Assembly: GCF_046159835.1 (NCBI RefSeq)
Contig: NZ_JBJXCY010000001.1
Coordinates: forward strand, 1,550,001-1,614,000
Source of the DNA: JACKJK01 sp046159835
Lineage (GTDB): Bacteria > Pseudomonadota > Alphaproteobacteria > Rhizobiales > Tepidamorphaceae
DNA length: 64,000 bases
Direction: 5' to 3'
This document shows positions 26,852-36,000 of this stretch, piece after piece (positions within the stretch are counted from its first letter, which is position 1; every line of letters starts with the position of its first letter). A model generated the notes under the pieces. That model searched no databases and had not been told where the DNA came from. It was given only the letters and a program-made list of their open reading frames with translations. A program made the position numbers and the translations under genes.

Positions 26852-27595
26852 TCAGGCGATGCCGAGATAGGTGTCCTTGATCTGCGGCTGGGCCTCGAGT
26901 TCCGCCGGTGTGCCGGTGAACTGCACCATGCCCTGCGACAGCACGACGACGCGGTCGGCAAGCGCGAGCGCCATGGCGACGTTCTGCTCCACGAGCAGGA
27001 TCGACGTGCCGGTGCCCTTCACCTCTTTCAGGGTGTCGCGCACCTCGTCGACGATGATCGGCGCAAGGCCTTCGGACGGCTCATCGAGGATCAGCAGCTT
27101 CGGCTTGGTCAGCAGTGCGCGCGCGATGGAGAGCATCTGCTGCTCGCCACCGGAAAGCTGCTGGCCAAAATGCTCCATGCGCTCGGAAATGCGCGGGAAG
27201 ATCTTCAGGACCTCGTCGCGGCGTTCCGCGGTCTGCTTGCCGGCCCACATGGCGACGTCGAGATGTTCGCGCACGCTGAGCGAGGAGAAAATGCCGCGGT
27301 CCTCGGGCACGTAGCCGATGCCTTCGCGGATGATGCGGTGGGTCGGCCAGCGGGTGATGTCGAAGCCCCCGAACGAGACCTGCCCGCGACGCACCGGCGT
27401 CAGCGACACGATGGAGCGCAGCGTGGTCGTCTTGCCTGCGCCGTTGCGGCCAAGCAGCGCGACGCATTCGCCGGGCTTCACGTCCAGCGTGACGCCCTGC
27501 AGCACGTGGCTGTCGCCGTAGTAGGTGTGGATTTCGCGCACGTCGAGGAGCGCGTCTGTTGCGGGTGCCTGTGCGGCGGTTGCAGCCTGGCTCAT
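26852..27595 (-). CDS. livF: Branched-chain amino acid-type ABC transporter ATPase (LivF)
   Basis: 247 residues. ABC ATPase with Walker A GRNGAGKTT, signature LSGGEQQML, Walker B LLILDEPSEGLAP and LVEQNVAMAL, all LivF hallmarks. The start at 27595 overlaps the livG stop (ATGA). Given the neighbouring ligase and oxygenase genes, the transporter likely carries an aromatic acid rather than branched-chain amino acids, as in other aromatic-degradation loci. Confidence 0.93.
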   Translation of the reverse strand: MSQAATAAQAPATDALLDVREIHTYYGDSHVLQGVTLDVKPGECVALLGRNGAGKTTTLRSIVSLTPVRRGQVSFGGFDITRWPTHRIIREGIGYVPEDRGIFSSLSVREHLDVAMWAGKQTAERRDEVLKIFPRISERMEHFGQQLSGGEQQMLSIARALLTKPKLLILDEPSEGLAPIIVDEVRDTLKEVKGTGTSILLVEQNVAMALALADRVVVLSQGMVQFTGTPAELEAQPQIKDTYLGIA

Positions 27596-28362
27596 GCGCT
27601 GATCGCCTCTTCGTCGTGGCCGGCGGACTCGCCAAGATAGGCGGCCCGCACTTCCGGGTCGCGGCGCACTTCGTCCGGCGTGCCGGAGGCGACGATGCGG
27701 CCATAGTTGAGAACGGTGATGTGGCTGCACACGCCGAACACCACGTCCATGTCGTGCTCGACGAGAAGCAGCGTCACATCGTCCGGCAGCGTGGTCAGCA
27801 GCCGCACCAGCGTCGCGCGCTCAGCTGGCGAGGTGCCGGCAGCCGGTTCGTCCAGCAGCAGGATCTTGGGCGAACAGGCCAGCGCAAGCCCGACTTCGAG
27901 CTGTCGCTTCTGGCCGTAGGACAGCGCCTTCACCTGGCTGCCGAAGACATTCTCCAGTTCCATCTGCCGCGCGACTTCATGTGCGCGCCGGTTGATGGAC
28001 TTGAAGCGCCGCGCCGGCTGCAGAAAGTTGAACCGCGCCTTGGAGTGCGCTTGCACCGCAAGCCGCAGGCTCTCGCCGACGGTCAACCCATCGAAGAGCG
28101 TGTTCTTCTGGAACGAGCGCGCCAGACCCGACTGCGTCACCGACTGGGGCGAGTGGCCCGTCAGGTCTTTGCCTTCGACCTTGATGGTGCCGGTATCCGG
28201 CGTCAGCCAGCCGGAGATCATGTTGAAGAGCGTCGTCTTGCCCGCACCGTTCGGACCAATGACGGCGTGGCGTTCGCCGGTCTTCAGTTCAAGATCGAAC
28301 TTGTCGATGACACGCAGCGCACCGAAGGACTTGGAAATGTTGCTGACAGCAAGCTGGGTCAC
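27592..28362 (-). CDS. livG: Branched-chain amino acid-type ABC transporter ATPase (LivG)
   Basis: 256 residues. ABC ATPase with Walker A GPNGAGKTT, the LivG-type signature LSYGQKRQLE, Walker B LLLDEPAAGTSP and switch His in LVEHDMD. The start is a GTG at 28362, seven bases after AAGGAGG and overlapping the livM stop (GTGA). It pairs with LivF. Confidence 0.93.
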   Translation of the reverse strand: MTQLAVSNISKSFGALRVIDKFDLELKTGERHAVIGPNGAGKTTLFNMISGWLTPDTGTIKVEGKDLTGHSPQSVTQSGLARSFQKNTLFDGLTVGESLRLAVQAHSKARFNFLQPARRFKSINRRAHEVARQMELENVFGSQVKALSYGQKRQLEVGLALACSPKILLLDEPAAGTSPAERATLVRLLTTLPDDVTLLLVEHDMDVVFGVCSHITVLNYGRIVASGTPDEVRRDPEVRAAYLGESAGHDEEAISA

Positions 28363-29417
28363 GACTGGTCCTCCTTGCCGGTGCTCCGCCCTGTGAAGCG
28401 GCGCGAGATGTTGGCCGCGAACCCGGCCAGTCCGCCCTGGAAAAAGGCGACGACAAGCACAAACAGCAGGCCGAAGAACATCAGGTAGGCTTCGGTGATA
28501 TCCGACAGGAAGTCCTTGGCCAGCACATAGAACGCTGCGCCCAGCAGCGGCCCGTAAAAGGCCTGCGAACCGCCTATGATGACCATCAGGAGCGCCTCGC
28601 CAGACATCTGCCACGTCATGATGTGCGGGTTGATGAAGAAGCTGTGCTGCACCCACAGGCAACCGGCAAGCCCGGCCAGCATTCCCGAAATCCCGAACGC
28701 CAGCGCCTTGTAGGGGAACGTCGTGTAGCCCATGGCGGACATGCGCTTTTCGTTCTCGCGTATGCCGACCAGCACGTGGCCGAACGGGCTTTCCACGATC
28801 CGCCGCAGCACGAGCATGGACACCACGAAACAGGCCAGCACGAAGAAGTAGAAGACGATGTCGTGGTCGGAATTGAGCCCGATGAACGAAAGGTCGATGC
28901 GCGGGATGCCGGTCATGCCGTCGTCACCGCCGGTGTAGCGGGTCTTCTCGGCGATGGCGTGGAACATCTGGCCGAAGGCCAGCGTGATCAGCAGGAACTG
29001 CACGCCCTTGGTGCGTACGCTCAACAGGCCGACACCGTAGGCAATCACGAAGCTCACGATGACCGAGGCGATCATGGAAAACCAGACCGGGTAGCCCAGA
29101 AGCGCCGCGAGCACTGCGGTCGTGTAGGCGCCAAGCCCCATGAAGGCAGCATGGCCCAGCGACACGAGGCCGGTATAGCCAAGCAGCAGGTTAACCCCGG
29201 ACACGAGAATGCCGAAGATCAGAATCTCGCTCATCAGCGAGATGTAGTACTTGCCGACCAGGAAGGGCACGGCGACGAGCACGACAAGCCCGACGACCGA
29301 CATGAGCAGAAAGCGGCGGTACTCGGCGGAATTGTGCTGCTCGAGCGGGTCGTAACCCTCGCTCGTTGCATCGCCGGACGGCTCCCAGCTCTCGTTGGTG
29401 GTGTTTTCCATTGTCAT
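28359..29417 (-). CDS. livM: Branched-chain amino acid-type ABC transporter permease (LivM)
   Basis: 352 residues, about ten predicted membrane helices. LivM features are the GVNLLLGYTGLVSLGHAAFMG segment and the cytoplasmic loop GIRENEKRMSAMGY that contacts the ATPases. A hydrophilic N-terminal stretch of about 35 residues precedes the first helix. The ATG at 29417 lies in the short gap after livH; another ATG two codons downstream is possible. Confidence 0.92.
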   Translation of the reverse strand: MTMENTTNESWEPSGDATSEGYDPLEQHNSAEYRRFLLMSVVGLVVLVAVPFLVGKYYISLMSEILIFGILVSGVNLLLGYTGLVSLGHAAFMGLGAYTTAVLAALLGYPVWFSMIASVIVSFVIAYGVGLLSVRTKGVQFLLITLAFGQMFHAIAEKTRYTGGDDGMTGIPRIDLSFIGLNSDHDIVFYFFVLACFVVSMLVLRRIVESPFGHVLVGIRENEKRMSAMGYTTFPYKALAFGISGMLAGLAGCLWVQHSFFINPHIMTWQMSGEALLMVIIGGSQAFYGPLLGAAFYVLAKDFLSDITEAYLMFFGLLFVLVVAFFQGGLAGFAANISRRFTGRSTGKEDQS

Positions 29418-29424
29418 GGCCGCC

Positions 29425-30312
29425 TCAAACGGTTTTCGGCGCGCGGCCGAAGAAGCCCTGCGGGCGGAAGATGAGCATGGCAGCCAGCAGCAGGTACGTT
29501 GCAAACAGCGCCAGCGCCGGAACGTAGGCCTGAGACAGCGTCTCGGTCATGCCGACGATCAGCGAGCCGAGGAAACACCCTTTCACCGACCCGAGCCCGC
29601 CAAGAACCACCACGACCAGCGTCGGGATCAGGATCTGGACGCCCATCGTGATGTTGATCGAAAGTTCGGCCGCCGCGATGACGCCGGCGAGTCCTGCCAG
29701 CGCGCAGCCAAGCGCGAACACGCTCGCAAAAACCGCATAGACGTTGACGCCCATGGCGCGGACCATTTCGCGGTCGTCGACACCGGCGCGGACCACCGCA
29801 CCGATCACGGTACGCTCGAGGATGAGCCAGACAACAACGGCGACGATCAGACCGACCGCGATGATGAACAGGCGGTAGGAGGGATAGAACGTGCCGATAT
29901 CCACGTAGCTGCCGAGGCCGGCAGGCTTGTCGATGGACATGAAGGTCAGGCCCATCGTCTCGAAGAAGATGAGGTCGATCAGCCCGATGGTGAAGAACAG
30001 CAGGCCGAAGGTCAGCAGCGCCATGTCGAGGTGGGCACTGCGGCCCCGGTCGATCAGCGGCTGAAGCACGAAATATTGCAGCAGGAACCCGAGGATCAGC
30101 GGCAGCATGGGTGCGAACACCAGCGCCATCCAGAAACTCCCGGTCCCCTGGAAGACGATGTAACCGAAATACGCACCGGCCATGTAGAAGGCGCCGTGCG
30201 CGAGATTGAGGATGTCCATCAGGCCGAAGATCACCGTGAGGCCGATGGCCATCAGGAAGATCAGCATCGAAAGCTGAAGGCCGTTCAGGAGATTGAACAG
30301 AAAGAAGGTCAT
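29425..30312 (-). CDS. livH: Branched-chain amino acid-type ABC transporter permease (LivH)
   Basis: 295 residues, about eight membrane helices. It has the LivH pattern GLTVIFGLMDILNLAHGAFYM near the N-terminus and the coupling loop VDDREMVRAMGVNV. It forms the channel with LivM. It lies seven bases before livM and 94 bases after the binding-protein gene; that gap contains a strong terminator-like hairpin. Confidence 0.93.
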   Translation of the reverse strand: MTFFLFNLLNGLQLSMLIFLMAIGLTVIFGLMDILNLAHGAFYMAGAYFGYIVFQGTGSFWMALVFAPMLPLILGFLLQYFVLQPLIDRGRSAHLDMALLTFGLLFFTIGLIDLIFFETMGLTFMSIDKPAGLGSYVDIGTFYPSYRLFIIAVGLIVAVVVWLILERTVIGAVVRAGVDDREMVRAMGVNVYAVFASVFALGCALAGLAGVIAAAELSINITMGVQILIPTLVVVVLGGLGSVKGCFLGSLIVGMTETLSQAYVPALALFATYLLLAAMLIFRPQGFFGRAPKTV

Positions 30313-30360
30313 GCCGGTCGCCAGATCAATGCGGGAATGAACGATGCGAGGATAGACAAT

Positions 30361-30393
30361 AAAAAGGCGGCGGCGCGAGTCCGCGCCGCCGCC
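30361..30393 (-). terminator. Terminator or attenuator between binding protein and livH
   Basis: On the minus strand a perfect 12-bp stem GGCGGCGGCGCG/CGCGCCGCCGCC with a 4-base loop is followed directly by TTTTTATT. It sits just after the binding-protein stop and before livH, so read-through must be partial if the operon is one unit. Such a layout raises binding-protein level relative to the membrane parts. Confidence 0.85.
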
Positions 30394-30406
30394 CTGTTTC
30401 GCGTGA

Positions 30407-31621
30407 TTACTTCTTCATCTCGCAGCCGGGCAGATCCTCGCCGTATGCGAAGCGGTCGATGACCTTGTGCGTCGGCTTGCCGTCCGGACCTTCAACGATC
30501 TGCACCATGTACAGCTCGTCCTGCATGGCGTTGTTGTCCTTGTTGAAGTGAACAGGACCGCGCGGGTCGTTGTCGAACTTCAGGGACGCGAGCGCCGTGA
30601 TGATCGCGGCCTTGTCTTCCGGCAGTTCGCCGCCGTTCTCCTCGATGGCCTTCTCCAGGCCGCCGAAGATGGCATTGGCGTTGGTGTAGCCCATCGCATT
30701 GGACGCGACCGGCAGGCGGCCGTACTTTGCCTCGAAGGCCTTCTCGAACTTCTCGGAAGCTTCGGTGTCCAGCGCGTTGGTGTAGTTGGTCACGTGGATG
30801 GCGCCCATCTGCACGCCGCCCATGGCGTCCCAGAGAGCTTCATCGTAGATCCACATGGCGCCACGCAGCGGCATCTTCTCCTGCATGCCGAAGGCAGCGT
30901 GCTGCTTGACGACCTGCACGGCCTCGGAACCGGCGTAGAAGGTGTAGATCATGTCGGCACCGGTCTGCTGCGCCTTGAGCAGCGACGGGCCCCAGTCCTT
31001 TGTGGTCTTGAACGGCGTCAGCTCTTCGAGGACGACCTTGCCGCCAGCAGACTCAAAGCCGTTCTTGAAGCCGGCGAGCATCGCCTGGCCGGCCGCGTAG
31101 TCCGGACCCATAAAGACGGCTGTCTTCATGCCCTTGTTGGCCCAGTAGATGCCGGCTGCAGACTGCAGCGCGTTCGCCGAGAAGGACGTGCGCGCGACGT
31201 AGGGGCTGCAGAACTTGCCCGTCAGCGGATCGGCAATCGAGAAGCCGGCCACGAACGGCACCTTTTCCTTGTCGGCCACGCCGGCAAGCGCGATGCCGAC
31301 GCCGGAGGAGATCGAGCCGCCGAAGATCGCGACATCGTCCTGCTTGATGAGCTTGTTGGCCTTCTGCACGCCAACCTGCGGCGAGTTCTCGGCATCTTCC
31401 TTGATGATCTCGACCTTGTAGCCGGCAATCTCGCCGCCACGCTCTTCGAGGGCGAGCATCCAGGCATCCTCGACATCCTTGGCGAGCTGCGCGAAGACGC
31501 CGCTGAAATCGCTCAGAAGGCCGACCTTGACGGTCTTGTCCTGCGCGAAGGCCGAACCGCTGGCGGTGGCCAGAAGGCTGGCGCCGGCAAGCAGGCACGT
31601 GAATTTGCGTTTGAAGTCCAT
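30407..31621 (-). CDS. ABC transporter substrate-binding protein (LivK-like, type I fold)
   Basis: 404 residues. A signal peptide (about 1-27, ending GSAFAQ) precedes a Leu/Ile/Val-binding-type domain, KVGLLSDFSGVFAQLAKDVEDA onward. In this sub-family the ligands are often aromatic acids. GGGAGGATCAAA precedes the ATG. First gene of the livKHMGF-ligase-marR-reductase-hpaB-cupin series. A long palindrome lies about 70 bases upstream. Confidence 0.9.
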   Translation of the reverse strand: MDFKRKFTCLLAGASLLATASGSAFAQDKTVKVGLLSDFSGVFAQLAKDVEDAWMLALEERGGEIAGYKVEIIKEDAENSPQVGVQKANKLIKQDDVAIFGGSISSGVGIALAGVADKEKVPFVAGFSIADPLTGKFCSPYVARTSFSANALQSAAGIYWANKGMKTAVFMGPDYAAGQAMLAGFKNGFESAGGKVVLEELTPFKTTKDWGPSLLKAQQTGADMIYTFYAGSEAVQVVKQHAAFGMQEKMPLRGAMWIYDEALWDAMGGVQMGAIHVTNYTNALDTEASEKFEKAFEAKYGRLPVASNAMGYTNANAIFGGLEKAIEENGGELPEDKAAIITALASLKFDNDPRGPVHFNKDNNAMQDELYMVQIVEGPDGKPTHKVIDRFAYGEDLPGCEMKK

Positions 31622-31884
31622 TTTGATCCTCCCAGTGCACCATCTGAGGGTGCAGCAGATCTGCCGTGCGTCGAATTTGAATTCCGTTATTCCAACACCA
31701 AACGGCAAATTGGTATTGGATTGCGTATTTATTCCATCCCGCTTTGGGGTCCCCGTCAAGAGCGGAATTCCAAAATGCGGTGATTCCTGCCGAAAACCAC
31801 GCAGGCAGGCGCGATTCGAAACAAAGCGCGGCGGCGGCGAAACCGGGTGAGATTGGCGATGAAAGGCGACCCGCGAATCCGGGG
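31622..31884 (-). promoter_or_regulatory. Promoter region with 30-bp imperfect palindrome before the transporter operon
   Basis: At 31691-31720 TCCAACACCAA and TTGGTATTGGA form inverted arms (10 of 11 bases pair) around an 8-base spacer. The site lies 70-99 bases upstream of the binding-protein start, where an operator or activator site would be expected. The centre-proximal TTGGTA recurs in the marR2/hpaB2 promoter at 56981. The rest of the 263-base gap shows no gene. Confidence 0.6.
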
Positions 31885-32340
31885 TCAGTCGGCAATGACG
31901 ACGCTGTGCAGGCCGATCTTTCCGCGTCGTCGGCGCTGGGAACGCTGCGCGTTGTTCAGGATCGTCTGCAGCGTCACGGATTGAAGCGTCGCGGCGGTGT
32001 GGCGATCGACCTCGTCCATGACCCGGTACAGTTCGGCAGCCTCTTCGGACGGTGCATCCGGCTCCGTGCCGCGTGGCGTGGTCCAGCCCGATTCGAACAA
32101 CTTGATGATGTCGAAGAGCGTGATCTTGCGTGCATCGCCGATGAAGCTGCACCCGCCACCTGCCCCGCGCGTCGATTCGACAATTCCCGCCAGCGACAGG
32201 GTTCGCAGCACCTTGGCCAGGTGATGCTGGGACACGCCGTAAACCTCGGCGATCTCGTTCGCCGGGATCTGCTCCTGTGGACGCGAGGCCATGTGCAGCA
32301 CCGCCAAGATGGCGCACATCGTTCCCTGCTGCAGTTTCAT
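31885..32340 (-). CDS. Rrf2-family transcriptional regulator
   Basis: 151 residues. An Rrf2 winged helix with IPANEIAEVYGVSQHHLAKVLRTLSLAGIVESTRGAGGG. The three clustered cysteines that bind an Fe-S cluster in IscR and NsrR are absent: after Cys64 there are none. It is therefore either a redox-independent regulator or uses another signal. The C-terminus is basic (QRRRRGK). It lies upstream of the transporter operon in the same direction and downstream of the GNAT gene. Confidence 0.87.
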   Translation of the reverse strand: MKLQQGTMCAILAVLHMASRPQEQIPANEIAEVYGVSQHHLAKVLRTLSLAGIVESTRGAGGGCSFIGDARKITLFDIIKLFESGWTTPRGTEPDAPSEEAAELYRVMDEVDRHTAATLQSVTLQTILNNAQRSQRRRRGKIGLHSVVIAD

Positions 32341-32367
32341 GGCGTTTCCTCGGGGCTCACCGGCACG

Positions 32368-32832
32368 TCAGTCGGTGAACATTTCCAGTTCGATATAAGG
32401 CCCTGCGGCCATGCCCTGCATGCGGAAGAACGAGATCAGCTGGTGATCGTCGATGTGCAGCATGGTGCGCACGTTCTCGATGCCGTTTTCGCGAAAGAAG
32501 CCGACGACCGATTCAAACAGCTGCGTGGCCACATGCGAGTTCCGGTGCCTGGGCGAAACTGAGATCACCTCGACCCAGCCGCATGGCGGTGAACCAAATT
32601 CCCATGCCTGAATCGTGCCGAGCGTGTATCCGGCCACCTCGCCATCGCGCCGCGCCACGAAAAACTTGCACTTGTTGTCGGTGTTCTGGCGCGCGTAGCA
32701 TCCGTACCAGAAATCGGCCTTGGCAGACCCCGTGACCTCCTCATCGATTGCAACGATCGCGGGAATGTCTTCCAGCGTCACCGGTTCGATCGACAGGTCA
32801 CTTTCAGCCCGTTTTGGATTTGCGAGCGCCAT
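32368..32832 (-). CDS. GNAT-family N-acetyltransferase
   Basis: 154 residues. Acetyl-CoA-dependent transferase fold. The CoA-binding part is VEVISVSPRHRNSHVATQLFESVV (the usual Q/RxxGxG/A appears as R-N-S-H-V-A), followed by the acceptor-side strand NVRTMLHIDDHQLISFF. Substrate unknown. ATG at 32832 with GAGG six bases upstream. It is divergent from the molybdenum hydroxylase operon and could be co-transcribed with the Rrf2 regulator. Confidence 0.82.
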   Translation of the reverse strand: MALANPKRAESDLSIEPVTLEDIPAIVAIDEEVTGSAKADFWYGCYARQNTDNKCKFFVARRDGEVAGYTLGTIQAWEFGSPPCGWVEVISVSPRHRNSHVATQLFESVVGFFRENGIENVRTMLHIDDHQLISFFRMQGMAAGPYIELEMFTD

Positions 32833-33081
32833 CCACAACCTCGATTGCCTCGTTGCGCACCCATCCGCCGCGCGCGCCTCCGACTAAAGAGCACCATAAC
32901 CGGCATGACGCGGATGGGGCAACAATTTTGGTACATGACTGCGCAATAAGGGTTTACCGATACTGGACCCGGTGTTAGCGTCGCCCAATAATACTGCAAC
33001 ACGGTCGGATCACGACCGGAGCAGATGGGCGCGGAAACGCTGTTTCTTACAAAATAACAACGCTTTAGGGTCGATAAGCCG
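32833..33081. promoter_or_regulatory. Divergent promoter region of the GNAT gene and molybdenum hydroxylase operon 1
   Basis: 249 bases. Visible elements are TTGGTAC at 32928-32934 and an inverted repeat CGGTCG-GATCA-CGACCG at 33002-33018, about 65 bases before the hydroxylase start. The region is more AT-rich than its flanks. No gene is seen. Confidence 0.35.
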
Positions 33082-36000
33082 GTGAACAAGCCTTCGAACA
33101 TAAATGCGCATAGCAATGCGCATTTAACCGACGAAACCGATGGCAAATCCACCCCATGGGTCGGCCGCAGCCTTGAGCGGCGCGAAGATGCCGCGCTTCT
33201 GATGGGCGCCGGCCGTTACGCCGACGATGTCGCAGCCCCGGTCGGCACCCTGCACGCAGCGATTGTGCGCTCGCCCCATGCCCACGCGAAGATCACCTCC
33301 ATGGACGTCAGCCGCGCCGAGGCCCTGCCCGGCGTGCACAAGGTGCTGACCGGCGAGGATATCCGCGCCATTTCCGACCCGTTCCTCATCGTGCTGAAGA
33401 AGCCCATCGACCAGTGGGCACTCGCTGTCGAGCGTGTGCGCTACGTCGGCGAGGCCGTCGCCGTCGTCATCGCCGACGACCGCTACCTCGCCGAGGACGG
33501 TTGCGACCTGGTGGACGTCGTCTACGAGCCGCTTCCCGTCGTCATGGACCCGCGTGAGGCCGTGAAGACCGACGCCGAGGTCCTGCACCCGGATGCGGGC
33601 TCCAACGAACTCTCGACGCGCGAATTCACCTATGGCGAGCCGGACAAGGCCTTTGCCGACGCCGACCGCAAGGTGTCGCTGGAGGTCGAGTATCCGCGCA
33701 GTTCCTACACGCCAATGGAGTGTTTCGTGGTCGTCGCGAACTACCTGCGCGGCGAGGACAGCTACGACGTTCTGTCCAACTTCCAGGGACCGTTCTCCAT
33801 ACATCCGGTGATGGCGAAGTCGCTGCGCATTCCCGGCACACGGCTGCGCCTGCGCATCCCTGCCGACAGCGGCGGCAGCTTCGGCATCAAGCTTTCGGTC
33901 TTTCCCTACATCGTGCTGATGGCTCTCGCCTCGCGCGTCGTCGGCAAGCCGGTGAAGTGGGTCGAGGATCGGCTGGAACACCTTCAGGCCGCCAATTCCG
34001 CGCCGAACCGCATCACAAAGATCGAGGCCGCGGTGAAGTCCGATGGCCAGGTCACCGCGCTGCGCTTCGACAACATGGAAGACTATGGCGGCTACCTGCG
34101 CGCGCCGATGCCCGGCCCGCTCTACCGCATGCATGGCGCGACGACGGGTGCCTATGACATCCGCAACCTGCACATGGTCAACCGGGTGGTGGTCACCAAC
34201 AAGATGCCGGCAGCGCTTGTGCGCGGCTTCGGCGGGCCGCAGCTCTACCTCGCGCTGGAACGCCTCATGCAGCGGATCGCGGTGGAACTCGATCTCGATC
34301 CGCTCGAGGTCATCCGCCGCAACCTCATCCCCGCCGGCAGCTTCCCCTACCGCACCTGTGCCGGTGCTCTCTACGATTCCGGTGACTACCAGAAGGCCAT
34401 CGATCTGGCCGTCGGCGACGGGCGGCTCGATGAACTTCGCAAGCGCCGCGACGAGATGCGCGCGCAGGGCAAGCTCTACGGCATCGGCCTTGCCACGGTG
34501 GTCGAGCCGGGCATGTCCAACATGGGCTATCTCAGCACGATCAATCCGGTGGAAGTCCGCGAGAAGCAGGGTCCGAAGAACGGCGCGGTCTCCATGGTCA
34601 ACGTCAATGTCGATGCGGTGGGCACCGTGTCGGTGACGGCGGACCTGACCGTGCAGGGACAGGGCCATGCCACCGCGCTATCCCAGATCGTTGCCGACCA
34701 GCTTGGCCTCGACCCGGCGAACATTTCCATCAACCTGGAGCTCGACACGCAGAAGGACGCTTGGTCCATCGCGGCGGGCACCTATTCGTGCCGCTTCTCT
34801 CCCGGCACTGCCGTTGCCGCGCATATCGCGGCCGGCAAAATTCGCGAAAAGGTCGCCCGCATCGCGGCCAAGCAGCTGAACACCGTCGCAGGCGACATCG
34901 ACATGGCAGGCGGCCGGGTGTTCTCGAAATCGAATCCGGACAACGGTGCGCCGTTCGCCCGCGTCGCCGGTACTGCGCACTGGTCGCCGGTGCTGATGCC
35001 GGAAAGCGACGAGCCGGGGCTGAGCGAAACCGGCATCTGGTCGCCGGACGAATTGCAGCCGCCGAGCAGCAAGGACGAGATCAACACGTCCCTGACCTAT
35101 GGCTTCGTATTCGACATCTGCGGCATCGAGATCGATCCGATCACGATGAAGCTGCGCGTCGATCGCTATATCTCGATGCACGACGCGGGCAAGCTCATCA
35201 ATCCGCTGCTGGCGGAAGGGCAGATCCACGGTGCCTTCGTCCAGGGGCTTGCAAGCGCGCTCTACGAGGAGATCGTCTACGACAATTCCGGCGCGCTCCA
35301 GTCCGGCACCTTTGCCGAATATCTTGCGCCGACCGCCTGCGAAGTGCCGCCGCTGGAACTGATGCACATCGAGACACCCTCCCCATTCACGCCGCTGGGC
35401 GCGAAGGGGCTGGCCGAGGGAAACTGCATGAGCACGCCGGTGTGCATCGCCAACGCGATTGCCGATGCACTCGACGTGAAGGACATCCCGCTGCCCGCAA
35501 CGCCCGATCGGCTGAATGCGCTGGTCGCAGGCGAAGAACCGCCCGCACCTGAAAAGGCGGCTGGTCCTGTTGGCGCACCTGCGAGCATCGACGACGCCGG
35601 CGTCACCGGCGACGGCAATGTCACCGTCGATGCAAGTCCTGCGGAGATCTGGAAGGCGCTGCTCGATCCGCAGAGCCTCAAGCACATAATTCCCGGATGC
35701 CACACGGTCGAAGCCGTGACGCCGGAACACTACCGGGCGGAAGTCTCGCTCGGGGTCGGACCGATCCGTGGGCGTTTCACGGCCAACGTGAAGCTGAGCG
35801 ACATGGAAGAAAATCGCGCCGCGACACTATCCGGCGACCTGACCGGCCCGCTCGGCAAGGCTGAGGGCAAGGGCCGCGTGACGCTGACGCCAAGCGATGA
35901 CGGCACGCATATCGCCTACACTTACGGCGTCGACGTGGGCGGCAAGGTCGCCTCTGTCGGCGGGCGCATGATCAAACGCGCCGCGCAGATCGTCATCGGC

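Noticed and set aside
31885..32340. IscR or NsrR
   Set aside because: The three cluster-binding cysteines are missing, so only the Rrf2 family is called.
33002..33018. CGGTCG/CGACCG repeat as a transcription terminator
   Set aside because: Short stem and no T-tract; listed only as a possible regulator site.
33124..34668. 514-residue minus-strand frame over the hydroxylase large subunit
   Set aside because: The plus frame contains the full Mo-hydroxylase pattern; the minus frame has none.
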